64,000 nt of DNA from Megalopta genalis (Eukaryota; Arthropoda; Insecta; Hymenoptera; Halictidae). The notes beneath the pieces were generated by a model. That model saw only the letters and a program-made list of their open reading frames with translations. It was not told the DNA's origin and did not search any database. A program made the position numbers and the translations under genes. Below, piece after piece: positions 48,831 to 59,440 of this stretch (the stretch's first letter is position 1; every line of letters begins with the position of its first letter). The stretch spans positions 3,620,001 through 3,684,000 of the forward strand of contig NC_135029.1 of the NCBI RefSeq assembly GCF_051020955.1, read 5' to 3'.

Positions 48831-49175
48831 TGGCTATCTCGTGTCATATAACCCGAAAAGCAACCTAGAGCAAACATTCCTACTGTCGACTAGTTTTAAA
48901 CGTGACCTTCGTGAAATAACTTCAATGGATGTGTAACCTCTGTTGATTCCAAAGAATCAAACAGTTCTTTCCGGTTTCTTTGCAAGCCTCGTATTTTAGA
49001 ATATCGAGGCAGCAGGATTTGCTGAAATTCAATGAAATGACTCAATTATAACTAGACTGCGGATTATTATGCGAAATGAAAATTATCCAAATTAATTTTA
49101 AGAAACATAAATTAGATACAAATGTCTTCGCTCTTTCGATAATCATAATAAGATGAAAATAATATAACAGTATCC
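48831..49175. other. spacer between two piggyBac-like copies, with family C fragment
   Basis: AT-rich. 49052-49175 starts CTAGACTGCGGATTATTATG and looks like the left part of a family C element that stops at the TTAA site of copy 6. Confidence 0.5.
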
Positions 49176-49179
49176 TTAA

Positions 49180-49461
49180 CCCGAGAAAGATAACCTACGT
49201 CGCAGAGGCGCCTGCGAAGACTGTTGATTTTTGTTAATTTTTCATAGAGGTCTAGTGATTTAAGTTTAAAATTACTTAAAATATAAAAAAATATAATATA
49301 AATGCATTTTATTTTGACAATAATGCCAAACCTTTAAAATGACTAGATTAACTTAAATAAATATCCATTGTTAGTATAAAATTGACGCCTTAGAAAAGCA
49401 TGCGCCTCTGAAGCGTATGGTTATCTTTTACGTACGTTGTCATATGGTTATCTTTCTAGGG
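49180..49461 (-). mobile_element. piggyBac-like MITE, copy 6 (inverted)
   Basis: 282 bp between TTAA at 49176-49179 and 49462-49465. It shares the ATTTTGACAATAATG variant (plus strand) with copy 2 at 7508. It lies 353 bp from copy 5 in the same orientation, but the two copies carry different variants at the diagnostic site, so they are probably separate insertions rather than a local tandem duplication. Confidence 0.93.
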
Positions 49462-51048
49462 TTAAAGAATGTTATTGCCGGCTTATTGGAATTGTGAAAA
49501 GAAAAATGAAAAATTTCTGTTCGTTTACTGTGTTTCCTTGTAATCGATGTGCAAATGTTTCAGACGTCTGCAATCTAGCGGTGAAATTAAGCTAAGAATG
49601 CTTTCTAGATTTGCACTGACCCATTAATGCAACATGAAAAAGATAGCGCTAGTTCGAGGATTGACAGAATATTATTTGTACAATTTAATAAATTGGTAAA
49701 TATTGTTGTTTAAAATTTATTCAAAGTATGCGCCATTATCACTCTATTTTCATTTAATAATGATTGTTGCTTAAGTCAAAAAAGACCTCCAATCTCAAAC
49801 AAGTAAATAAAGTAGATCTTAAGTCTAAATTAGATCTTTGCTATTATTTTAAATTGAATGGTAATTTAATTATACAGCATTATTATTCATTTTGTTATCT
49901 CAATCATGAATCCTTTTTGCAAGAAGTTTTCTGATTTTTAATCTGAAAAATTCGCTATTTTGTGTTGACTTCACATGATCTGTTGAAACGTCTTTTAAAT
50001 AACTTCTTAAATTTTGACAAATTCAGTAAGCACTGTCGTTATCTTGGAAACTGTTTTCATAGTCACACAATTTTACCAAATACAATGCAAGAAATGACGT
50101 CTAAACATTCTAAACATTACATTGACAACATGTATTACAACAAGTATTATATTACTTTCAACGACAGCAGATAAAATTAATTCATTCCACTTCAGACGAC
50201 ATACGAATTATGTTATTTAATTTCAATTTAGATTTTGATCGTGGCAAATGCCAAACACTGGTGGTGAACGTGTTAATTGTCTCCTGTCAAGAAAAATTCA
50301 TCCACTAACCTACCTGCAACGCGTCGCAATAATTCGCTAAGGTAATAAGAGTCCTCCAAGTGACATGATCACAGTGATTTTTGATCTGTGTCTAGGGTTT
50401 AATCGTATCTCGAACGAACTACTCTGTCGATGCGTACCACTTCTACCACGTGTCGCCGTTTCTATTTTTATCATTCTCTAAAGGGTCGCGTAAATTCAAA
50501 GATGCCAACTTTTTTCAACAAACGTTTATACACGCATTACCGTGATCGACAAAGACGTTCACTATCAAGAGTTACGATCGCAAAGAAATAGTGAACCTGC
50601 CATTTCTGGCATCATCGTTCCCACTTCTACTATTTTTAACACTAGAACCATTGAGTCCAAAACGCCAAGAATGTCCCAGAATAAGTGGGCAATATTTTGT
50701 GCGCTGATTCAACATCATAAACATATGTTCTATTCCACCATCTTTACGATATATAGCAAACTATGTTTTTTCTTTCATTTTATATCTGATTACATTCAAA
50801 GGAGATGAATATTTCGTATCTTAGTCGCTAACAAACACTTTGTACTTTACTCATGTTTGCCCTTTAACGTACTAGATCATCATCCTTTCTCCTGCTGCCA
50901 GCACATTCTCCAGAAATTCATACACAATGTATTTCACTTAAAACGGATCATCTATGTAATTGTCTCCTTTAATTTTAATGCTATGAAATTATGTACAGAA
51001 GTATAGAAAATCATGGATAATTTTGAAAGAAACATTGAGAAATGAATT

Positions 51049-51076
51049 GGCAAATTGCAAATTGCAAATTGCAAAT
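51049..51076 (+). repeat. (CAAATTG)n short tandem repeat
   Basis: Four near-perfect copies of a 7-bp unit. Confidence 0.85.
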
Positions 51077-51156
51077 ATTAATAAATGACAAGCTGAATAA
51101 GGAACTGGAGAAGAGATTATTAGATGGCCTGATTTAGTTCGAACACCCTGTATATG

Positions 51157-51369
51157 CTAATCGTGAAATAGGCGAGCAAGTAATTCTAAACTCATTCTTC
51201 CGCAAGAACATTCTTTTTCTTCTACGCCAATTCTAAATCTAAATTCTTGAGCTCGATCGCGTAATAAAACATAATTGCATAAAAACTGTAACTGTTCATC
51301 TTCATACAACCTTGCTTGCAACGCAACAGAAACAAGCAGACCTGGATCAAAATTCAGTACTGTGAGCAA
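51157..51369 (-). other. possible coding exon or fragment, family unknown
   Basis: About 70 codons without AT-driven composition: VLNFDPGLLVSVALQARLYE, then LCNYVLLRDRAQEFRFRIG and EKECSCGRMSLELLARLFHD before a stop. On the minus strand an acceptor-like TGTTATTGCTCACAG lies at the upstream edge, so a terminal exon is conceivable. There is no clear start codon near the beginning. Not recognised; frames of this length also occur by chance in this window. Confidence 0.2.
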
Positions 51370-52139
51370 TAACAGACCTACAGTAAATGTTACATTTTCA
51401 ATGATATTTAGACAAAAAGTTAATTTGTTATAATTTCTATGAAATTTCTATTTCTATTCTCTATTATTTCTAATATAGAAATATACAAGTATGATGTTTT
51501 TCTTTTTTAATTTTTCTTTAGATACAATGTAAAAGTTACTTTTTCAGTCTATAACTATGTACATCGCTGTATTTCGACTAAGAAATACAAATATTTCCTT
51601 TGAACTGTGTTACACGTGCTTTATTTGAAATAGTGATTTATTTCTGTATTAAGTCAAATACCAGTTAAATACTTAATCGATTTAACAAATACATAATATG
51701 TATTTAAAATATGTATTTTACAATATGAACCCGAAATACTTAATTGAAATAAATATTTTCTTTACCCTGCGCGAAATGAAATATTTGAATATTATTTTCA
51801 TGAAATTTCGACCACCAAGCAATTACATTCAATTACATTATAGGTTTACATTCTCTTATAAATATTAATCACAAAGAATAAAATTGCAAATAATTAACAG
51901 AAATTTAGACAGGCGAGATATACTGTTTCAAATAATTATTTCCAGTGCGTCTATTTTCAACACACGCACTTATCTCTACGATGTCAAATACGTCTTAAAA
52001 TATTATTTCCTAGAAACAAGAGTATTCGATTAACTATTTCCAATTATTTCTCAAATACGTTTACCAAGGTCTGGCTCTATGCATGTAACAAGATAAGGAG
52101 TTAACTTACATACAGGATCATTACACGATTGTTGATCTC

Positions 52140-52620
52140 ATCCGCGTAGCTTGCACCGGCTGAAAAATGCTGTTCATCGCAGAAACAATTCGTGCGGTGT
52201 ACGATGGAGGCAGACCGTCGAAAAGTTGGCAGCGTGCGATGCGAATTCAAAGGTAGTCAGCGGCCAAGGAGTACAGAGCCGATCCTGAGTGGCCGTGGCG
52301 CGGAACAGCGCTCGATGGAGCGGAACTACCAGTCACCTGCTCGCTTCCGGCACGTCGCTGTGGTCGTCCTCCCTCTCTTCTGTCTCCTCCGCCATCGCGC
52401 GAACCCTCGGACAGTCCTCCAAACGTCTCCGCTATTTCCGTTCCCCGTTAACACCGCCACTTGTTTTCCCTCCCGTCTTTAATCTCGACTTATCTGTCGC
52501 GTTTTCGCGACGCGATTCACGCAACTGGCCACGTGAACCTGTCCTCGTTGTTGGAAAAGAAAGTTTTTTTGTTCAAATCAGAGATTCAGAAAACGATATA
52601 TGGCATGTAGCTTCCCCTTC
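52140..52620. other. GC-rich island
   Basis: Short CpG-rich block with overlapping plus-strand frames (52192-52482 and 52289-52624), neither with a recognised domain. Possible regulatory or untranslated exon sequence. Confidence 0.35.
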
Positions 52621-52784
52621 TTGAAAGAAAATTACCCTATCCGGTTCTCTCTCAAGGAGAAATCTGCTATCAGCAAAAAGATGCGACGACGGGTTTGTGT
52701 TCTTTCGCGTATGTATATTTCTTCTTCTCAGATGAAAAAGTAACGCAGTAACATAGAATTAAAGTTGTGGTACTTACGAAAATA

Positions 52785-53190
52785 ATATTTTAATAATTTC
52801 AAGTTTCAAGATGACGTTTCAAGTTTCAAGTCTCAAGACACATATTTCTTCACCACATTGTGAAACGTAGTAAAGTATTTTTGTTTTTATTTTATTATTT
52901 TTTCTAAGAAAAGGGAATATAATAAAATATTGCTTTTGTTTTCTTTCTCTCCTAAGAAAACGAAATATAATAAAATATTCCATTTCCTTTCTTTTTTTCT
53001 TCTAAGAAAAGGAAATATAATAAAATATTGCTTTCCTTTTGTTCTTCTAAAAAAGAGAAAGAAATATAATAAAATATTTTAATTTTCTTTTTTTCTTCTG
53101 AGAGAAAGAAATATAATAAGAAGAAAAATTCTTTATATATAATATGTTTTGCAATATGAGACATCTTGAAGCTTGAAATTATTAAAATAT
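52785..53190. repeat. terminal-repeat-bounded minisatellite
   Basis: Inverted ends of 29 bp with one mismatch (52785-52813: ATATTTTAATAATTTCAAGT then TTCAAGATG; inverted at 53162-53190). Between them are about five head-to-tail copies of a roughly 50-60 bp unit containing TTCTAAGAAAAGGAAATATA followed by ATAAAATATT (about 52895-53120). No target duplication is evident. The 70-codon minus-strand frame (EEKKK/FYYISF repeats) merely reflects the tandem units. It may be a foldback element that has expanded internally. Confidence 0.7.
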
Positions 53191-53888
53191 CGTCTTTTGT
53201 ATGTTAATGATTGTTTAGAAAATTATGTAAATGCTACAACTTGTTTGACGTCTTACTTTTTTTAGCGTTCCCTATTGTTCCGGAAATTACTATCACCTCC
53301 TAAATCGTTCCATCGTCTTCCAGTAGCAATCAGAACGATTTTTGTTTTACATAAAGCGCTATTGGATTCGAGAAAACCAGCATCTTTACTGAGCAGTGAA
53401 AACAAAATGAACGTTGTAACCAAGATGGAGAAATCATTTATTTTTTAAAATCCTTGTAAAACCTTTGTGCACACACTAGTTTCTATAGCTTTTAAAAGAC
53501 TATCCACAATTAACGGCTTTGTATCAAAATTTTTAAGTATCAAGTGAATATCGAGAAGATACACTCATTGACAGAATCTAACGAATCTCTTCGAGATTAC
53601 TATTTGATGGAGAATTTCTAAGCTTCTTTTATAGTTACTAAGAATCATATTAATATGAAATTATTTCTTCAGATTTAGATATAAATTTTAATGCCAATAT
53701 ATTCAATGTACTTTTAAGAATAGTTTCCGCCAGCATAAATAAATATTTGGACTGTTTATAGAATTTATACAATTGTAAAATAAGAGAAGTAACTTCTTAT
53801 TAAAACAAGTAGTAATGGCATCTCTGTTTTGCGTTATAAGAAATCTGTAGATGACGAAGTAAATTTTGTCCTTCATTCACACTTCTGT
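53191..53888. other. AT-rich gene-free stretch
   Basis: No identifiable feature. Confidence 0.5.
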
Positions 53889-53892
53889 TTAA

Positions 53893-54134
53893 CACGTTCC
53901 GTGCCGAGCTTTTTTTACTCGAATCTTCACACTTTGATATTTCTAAACTTGATGTATTACGTGCAATTATATATTAATTCTCGTACACATAACAACGTAA
54001 CAAAAACTTATCAACGCCCATTCTTGCGGTGGAAATTGATTCTTCGGTTCTAAATTTCTTGTAAACAATTTGTTCAGTTCACTAAGTAAACATGCAAGCG
54101 TGTACCATCGATGGTACACGTGGCACGGAACGTG
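53893..54134 (+). mobile_element. TTAA-flanked MITE (family E) with internal palindrome
   Basis: 242 bp between TTAA at 53889-53892 and 54135-54138. Terminal inverted repeats CACGTTCCGTGCC are perfect over 13 bp. Near the right end a perfect 22-bp palindrome runs from 54099 to 54120, centred on ATCGAT (CGTGTACCATC and its inverse). No transposase; a 74-codon frame starting at 53829 crosses the left end and is unrelated. TTAA target use suggests piggyBac-type mobilisation. Confidence 0.75.
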
Positions 54135-54138
54135 TTAA

Positions 54139-55649
54139 TAATCTATGAAGATGAAAATTAAAGTAACGATACTCAGTTTAGGATTATTTCCTTGTTGATA
54201 AATTGAGATTTGTGTATAAAAAATTTTTTATTCAGATTGGTCAGTATTTCGAGATTGGGAAAACACATTTGTATAATAACGGTGCCCGTTACGAACATCC
54301 GACACGCTTGCCATCGTAATCGAATGTGCTAAAAAGTGTTCCGAATTAGAAGAACTAGTTCAATTCAGTAGAAACGTCTCGGAGTTCCTGTCTTGGCCGC
54401 GTTAACAAGAGCACGTTCCATTATCGCTGCGTCAACAGAAACGAGTAACCGTTGCCTGCAAATAAAACTATTCATGTTTATATTGCACACCGTATGCGAA
54501 CACGTAAAAAGCGTACAAGCGCGTGAAAGAAACTTTTACATAGCTCCTGCTTCGAACATTTCAAATTGCTCACAGTTAAATTAGCTGCTTGCAACATTTG
54601 ACTTCGTTTCGCGGTGGTATATCCTGCAGTAAATTCGTATCAAGCAACTAACAAAAACGACGCTAGCTATCATATGTTTTTGTTTAAAATTTTTAATCGT
54701 AGTTGCAATTTGAATATACAGGATGAAGTGTATATCGAGATTAATGTACAGATTTGAAAGACGAATTTGTTTAATGTGCTGGTTGAGGTCTTAAACTCTT
54801 ACTTTTCTGTATAATATGCAAACTACTTTTAGTTCTTTGAATAATTATGTTTCCTATAGAAAAACTTGTATTATTGAGTCACGATTAGATTGCAAAAGTT
54901 GATATGCATAGATACATACATTTACCTACCTTAACGTAGGATAAAAATTTGCATTGTGTCAACGGTACTGTTAATTTTATTTTATGTTTTTATTTTCAAC
55001 TTGTTTTATTGTTTTGTTTTATTATTCTTTTATTCGTCGTACACATTAACTAAAATAATATTGTGATATGAACAATGTTTCGTACGCTTCGCTATAATAT
55101 GTACTTATAATTTAATAAAACCTATGTTTGTTAAATTATCAAATTTTACTCCGATGTTAACGATACGTAAAATTTCTGAATTTTTACCAATAAGCGTACA
55201 TCGTAAAATTTAGTGTAACTTATTACGAGATTAGAAAAGATCCGTTTTTCTTCATCAATATTCCATTAAATTAAGCACAGAGAAATCAATCTATGAGATA
55301 TTTTTACACACTTAATATCATCGCGGACATTGATTTGCATCATTTAGATTCCTAAAATGTCGTACCACGGGTTACGAAAATAAAATTTCCTGCTGAATAA
55401 ACGAATAAATGAGACTGTAACATATTTTTACAGTTTTAATACAACTACGAACATTGAATTACATTATTTAAATCGTAAAAATATGCTTGCCTTGTAAAGT
55501 AAGAAGCAGAAATCGAACGAAATAATTCCTTGAATCAGGTAATTATCACATAACGTACGAAAACAGTGTTCGTATAGGATGTCTTTTTACGAGGATTTCT
55601 TTTCTATTGTTCCTACGATAAGAAAGGGGGAACAATGAATCAGATAATC
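54139..55649. other. AT-rich gene-free stretch
   Basis: A mildly GC-richer patch at 54280-54480 has no recognisable content. The rest is AT-rich. Confidence 0.5.
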
Positions 55650-55872
55650 TTAGCGAGGCTTTGTGACCACATATAAGTCGTTACGCGAATGAAAAGTTTT
55701 ACAGGTACGTACCACCACAGAGGCACACGTACACGAGGTGTATATAGAAATCTTGGTGGCCACACTGCTCGAAGCGTTCCACGCCTGGGAACGTCGAGCA
55801 TGACTAAGCGTTACGGTTGTTTCGGATCTGGACTGGACAAGCAGATCGAACGATTCGACCGATGGTCGCTCG
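55650..55872. other. balanced-composition block upstream of duplicated segment
   Basis: Composition is more balanced than the surroundings, with frames on both strands (55689-55877 plus, 55650-55934 minus). One plus-strand frame from 55804 (SVTVVSDLDWTSRSNDSTDG) runs directly into the duplicated segment. No family recognised. Confidence 0.3.
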
Positions 55873-56108
55873 TTTAATCTGGGTACATTCAAACCCAGCG
55901 TATGGAACCTGCGGCTGGCGACGAATACTACCATTTCGGAGGGTCCGTCTACTGTATTCTTTACTCCGTTTAACAGAACTCCTTACTATCAGCCGCTAAT
56001 TATTGGGTTGGCAACTAAGTAATTGCCGATTTGTTCAATGAAATAAAAAATTTTTTTTACTTGGAACGAAGTTTGATCTGTAATGCATTTTCCATTTTGT
56101 TCGATGAC
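55873..56108 (+). repeat. 236-bp duplicated segment, copy 1
   Basis: Nearly identical to 59205-59440 (a single difference, TTTTTTTTAC against TTTCTTTTAC, in the poly-T tract). The first 130 bp are of unknown origin and start TTTAATCTGGGTACATTC; the rest is the 3' end of a mariner inserted at the same TA in both copies. One plus-strand frame through the segment is open (GTFKPSVWNLRLATNTTIS, then EGPSTVFFTPFNRTPYYQPL) up to the mariner end. Confidence 0.85.
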
Positions 56109-56146
56109 TTTGATCGAATGACCTCGTTCCATCAGAGTATTATATA
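56003..56146 (-). mobile_element. truncated mariner 3' end
   Basis: Starts after TA at 56001-56002 with TTGGGTTGGCAACTAAGTAA and carries the minus-strand end of a mariner transposase (KVIEQNGKCITDQTSFQ). After 56108 it departs from the longer copy at 59335-59487 (a small deletion leaving ERGHSIKVIE). It ends where a second mariner begins at 56147. Confidence 0.75.
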
Positions 56147-56708
56147 TTGGGTTGGCAACTAAGTAATTGCCGACTTTTTTTTTACTTGGAATGAAGTTTA
56201 ATCTGTAATGTATTTTCCATTTCGTTCGATGACCTTTTGCCATCTCTCTGACAACTTGAAAATTCCACGCTCGTAGAAAGTCTGATCCTTTTCGGCCAAA
56301 AACTGAGTTAAGTGAGATTTTACAGCGTCATCATCGTTAAAAGTTTTACCACGGAGGGAGTTGTCCAGGGATCGAAATAAGTGGTGATCCGATGGCGCGA
56401 GATCAGGGCTATATGGTGGGTGTAACATCAATTCCCAACCAATATCCATCAATTTTTGCCGAGTGGACAAAGACGTGCGCGGCCCAGCATTGTCCTGCTG
56501 GAAAATGGCACCTTTACGATTGACCAATTCTGGTCGCTTTTCCTTGACCGCTGCATTCAATTTGTCCAGTTGCTAACATTCACGGATAATAAAAAATAAC
56601 ATAATAATAATAATAATAATTTTATAATACAACATTTACGGATATCATAAAAATGGGAGTGAGAGACATCTATAACTGAAATCGGCAATTACTTAGTTGC
56701 CAACCCAA
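56147..56708 (-). mobile_element. internally deleted mariner with both ends
   Basis: 562 bp flanked by TA (56145-56146, 56709-56710). Both ends carry the same 27-bp inverted repeat beginning TTGGGTTGGCAACTAAGTAA. Full-length mariners are about 1.3 kb, so over half is missing. The 5' untranslated stretch remains near the right end. The transposase N-terminus is replaced by an (AAT)n-containing filler near 56580-56635, with ACGGATA repeated on each side of the filler (56582 and 56638). Confidence 0.85.
56198..56560 (-). pseudogene. mariner transposase, C-terminal 121 codons (DD34D)
   Basis: Contains QQDNAGPRTS, with the second catalytic aspartate, and HPPYSPDLAPSDHHLFRSL, with the third, exactly 34 residues apart: the mariner DD34D signature. 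The helix-turn-helix DNA-binding region and the first catalytic aspartate are missing, and in-frame sequence is lost upstream of QLDKLNAAVKEKRPELVNRK. The C-terminus ends early after KYITD, because CAA in the neighbouring copy (KCITDQTSF) is TAA here. It cannot be an active transposase. Confidence 0.85.
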
Positions 56709-59204
56709 TAGATCAATTAAACTTGGTTATGAAGGACGTTCACTAACCGAATCTGTAGAAAACTCGGAGCACTTCTCAAGAAATGAATCGAGAGATTCTC
56801 ATGCAAGTTTTGTTTATCCGCTTAAAATTATACCTCAATTTTTTGCTTGTAACTTCTTTACAAGTAAAGTTACCTAGTATGTGGACCTCTTCTAAAATGA
56901 GACCCCAGCGTTGCGGGCAACCATATTTGCAAAATACGTTGCAAAAAGTTTTTGAAGGAATTTGATTATATTACAAATATCTTGAAAATGGCAAGTGTAT
57001 AATTGTTTTCATAAATGCAATTGTACACAGTGCATTCGATGAAGTGTAAGATTTATTAGGTATACATCATTAGAGATTGTAGAGTTACCCTCAAAATTTC
57101 TTCACATTTGGCACATTATTGTTTTCAAGTATGAGACCTTTGGAAGTTCTTATTGCAAAAGAATATCAATTCCAAAAGAACTACAAAGAGGAAACTTATA
57201 GAAAGTGATGCACTAGCATTTAGCTAGCATTGCACTGGTATTTACTCTTCATTGTGAACAATGGGTTCAATCTATAAAGTGTTGTTGGTCCTGAAGAAAC
57301 AAATTTTCTATGTCCAACATGTGAAAAAAAGCGAAAAAGATAAATTTTCTAAAACATCCAGATTGAATCCCATATTAGAAACCTATTTTTCAAATCTGTG
57401 AATTTATATACTTTACGAAGTACTTTTACTCTTTTTTATACTTTATATACTACGAAGAAACGAAATTCTTGTCGTATTTTTCAGTAAATTAGCATAGGTA
57501 TAAGTTACTGACACTTGATGAACGCATTTTTTAAATTTTCATTGTATGTCCAGATAAAAAAATTGAACAACGCGATTTTTTTTGTCATTCGAACCAGTTG
57601 CGATTTTTGAAAAAAATCTTTTATGCTTTGTCTAGCAAACTAACCATTTTATCATCTTAGACAAATTCAAATCGTTTGGTCCAATTTTAGAAACGTTAAT
57701 CCATTTCAAAAGATGTCCACGATGACTGTATGTACATAAAATGAGCGAGATTATCTATCCTTAGATAGTTGATAATATTTTATGTCTTAATCTACGGTTG
57801 TTTTTTTTAAACATTATTAAAATTAATATCAATTGTAAAAGAAGTTCGTCTTCTATCTGCAAAAACTTGTTACTTTGTAAACATTTTAAACATTTTCTCT
57901 CACAAAGTACATATATACAGTTGGAAAAGAACGTTGTTAGTGTATTAATGAGAAATTAGTATGCGATCTGCCAGTTTCAGGAAATTAATTAAAAAGTGGA
58001 TTGATTATTGATTAAAGTAGATTTCCTTCTTAATTTACGAAATATTATGCAAGAAACTTCCGGCGAGAGTTGGCGATTTCAAATAAGAAAGAACGAGGCG
58101 AAAAACTTTAGAAATGTCGTCTTCGAAATCCTTCTATCGCACTTGCCCCTAATACTTATGCAAATTACGTCTCAACGTTTTTGAAACTGCTCCAAACCGG
58201 TGGAGTTAAACGAACAACGCGGTTATTATATTATTAATATTAACCACTTTTTTAGTCATGACTCCACGGTAATGTATATTTCAACTTTTCCTAATTCGAT
58301 ATAATTGCTACCGATAAAACAGAACAGCACTAAATAGACTGTTCTTTTTTATTTTGCGCTTGCTGATACCGCAGAAATATCTCAATCAGAAATTGTGAAA
58401 TTAATTGCTATAGTTGGGCGGACATTAACCCCTTGGCGTCCAATTATCTTCACAGTTACAACGATTAGAGCTTTCTCGATTGTAATAATTTCTTAATTGA
58501 AGAAGAAAAAATTATGTTAATTGTGTGTCTCTACATATAATTTTTTATCCCGACTCAAAAGAAAGAAATAACATTCATAATTAATAGGTCATTACTAAAA
58601 ATCACCATCACGAATCAGAGTGCGATGCTTGTTTAAAATGTGATAAGGTTATTTATTAATCAATGTTATGTATTAAATCTGACCAACAGCAGTCTTGTAA
58701 TGTTTACAAAAGTTACGAGCGAGTTATTGTGAAATAGATTGTATTACCGACAAATTTGTAACTGAAGAAAATGGGCGGAGAACATTTTCTCCGTTCGTCC
58801 TGTTCTCGTCAAATTATCATGGCGAAGTAAGAATACGCGCTGTTTCGACCGGTCTTCAATTAGTGGATTTAAATGGAAGGTTTAGGAGAGTTTAAGCCAA
58901 GAAACAATCTCGTTTAAAGTTTCGGTTTTGCCGACACTAATCTGGAGCTAAGGCTTAACGACTAACCTCTGACTTCCACTCGCCGTCCACCTACGCTGCT
59001 GCACATAAATAGAAGCAAATTTTTTCAACGAAGAAACGCCAGAAAGTTGCTGCGTTACGGAAATACCTAGATCTCAAAAGATCTCCCCATTTAGACTATT
59101 GAATACTGATGCAATGTTCGGCTTTTTATTAAACAATACTAATAAACATATCAAGTGCATACCTTATATTTTTATTTATTAATTTGTGGAGAAGGTGCAA
59201 GATA
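56709..59204. other. AT-rich gene-free stretch
   Basis: A 60-codon frame at 56783-56965 (ending CGQPYLQNTLQKVFEGI) and a reading through TNFLCPTCEKKRK near 57300 look peptide-like but fit no family I can name. TTAACCCCTTGGCGTCC at 58425 may be a solo TTAA-element end. The rest is AT-rich. Confidence 0.45.
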
Positions 59205-59440
59205 TTTAATCTGGGTACATTCAAACCCAGCGTATGGAACCTGCGGCTGGCGACGAATACTACCATTTCGGAGGGTCCGTCTACTGTATTCTTTACTCCG
59301 TTTAACAGAACTCCTTACTATCAGCCGCTAATTATTGGGTTGGCAACTAAGTAATTGCCGATTTGTTCAATGAAATAAAAAATTTCTTTTACTTGGAACG
59401 AAGTTTGATCTGTAATGCATTTTCCATTTTGTTCGATGAC
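59205..59440 (+). repeat. 236-bp duplicated segment, copy 2
   Basis: Second copy of 55873-56108, offset 3332 bp, same orientation. The breakpoint on the left is sharp: ACGATGG-type sequence before copy 1 has no counterpart here, where AT-rich DNA abuts TTTAATCTGGG. Similarity to copy 1 ends at 56108, but the mariner sequence continues here to about 59487. Confidence 0.85.

Larger units (their letters stand above)
49466..52139. other. AT-rich stretch
   Basis: Contains GTGAACGTGTTAA near 50264, resembling an inverted end of a TTAACACGTTC element; a (CAAATTG)n run at 51049-51076; and CACCCTGTA at 51144-51152, which looks like a solo Tc1/mariner-type end next to TA. A possible coding fragment at 51157-51369 is listed separately. 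Confidence 0.45.

Noticed and set aside
52952..53164. 70-codon frame with repeated FYYISF and EEKKK blocks
   Set aside because: The repeats reflect the DNA minisatellite; there is no independent sign of coding.
55876..55900. tRNA T-arm-like stem (CTGGGT...ACCCAG)
   Set aside because: No acceptor stem, D-arm or anticodon arm can be built around it.
56783..57340. Possible relic of a pogo/Tigger-type or zinc-finger transposase
   Set aside because: Short peptide-like stretches (YLQNTLQKVFEGI, NFLCPTCEKKRK) are suggestive, but no consistent frame or terminal repeat supports them.
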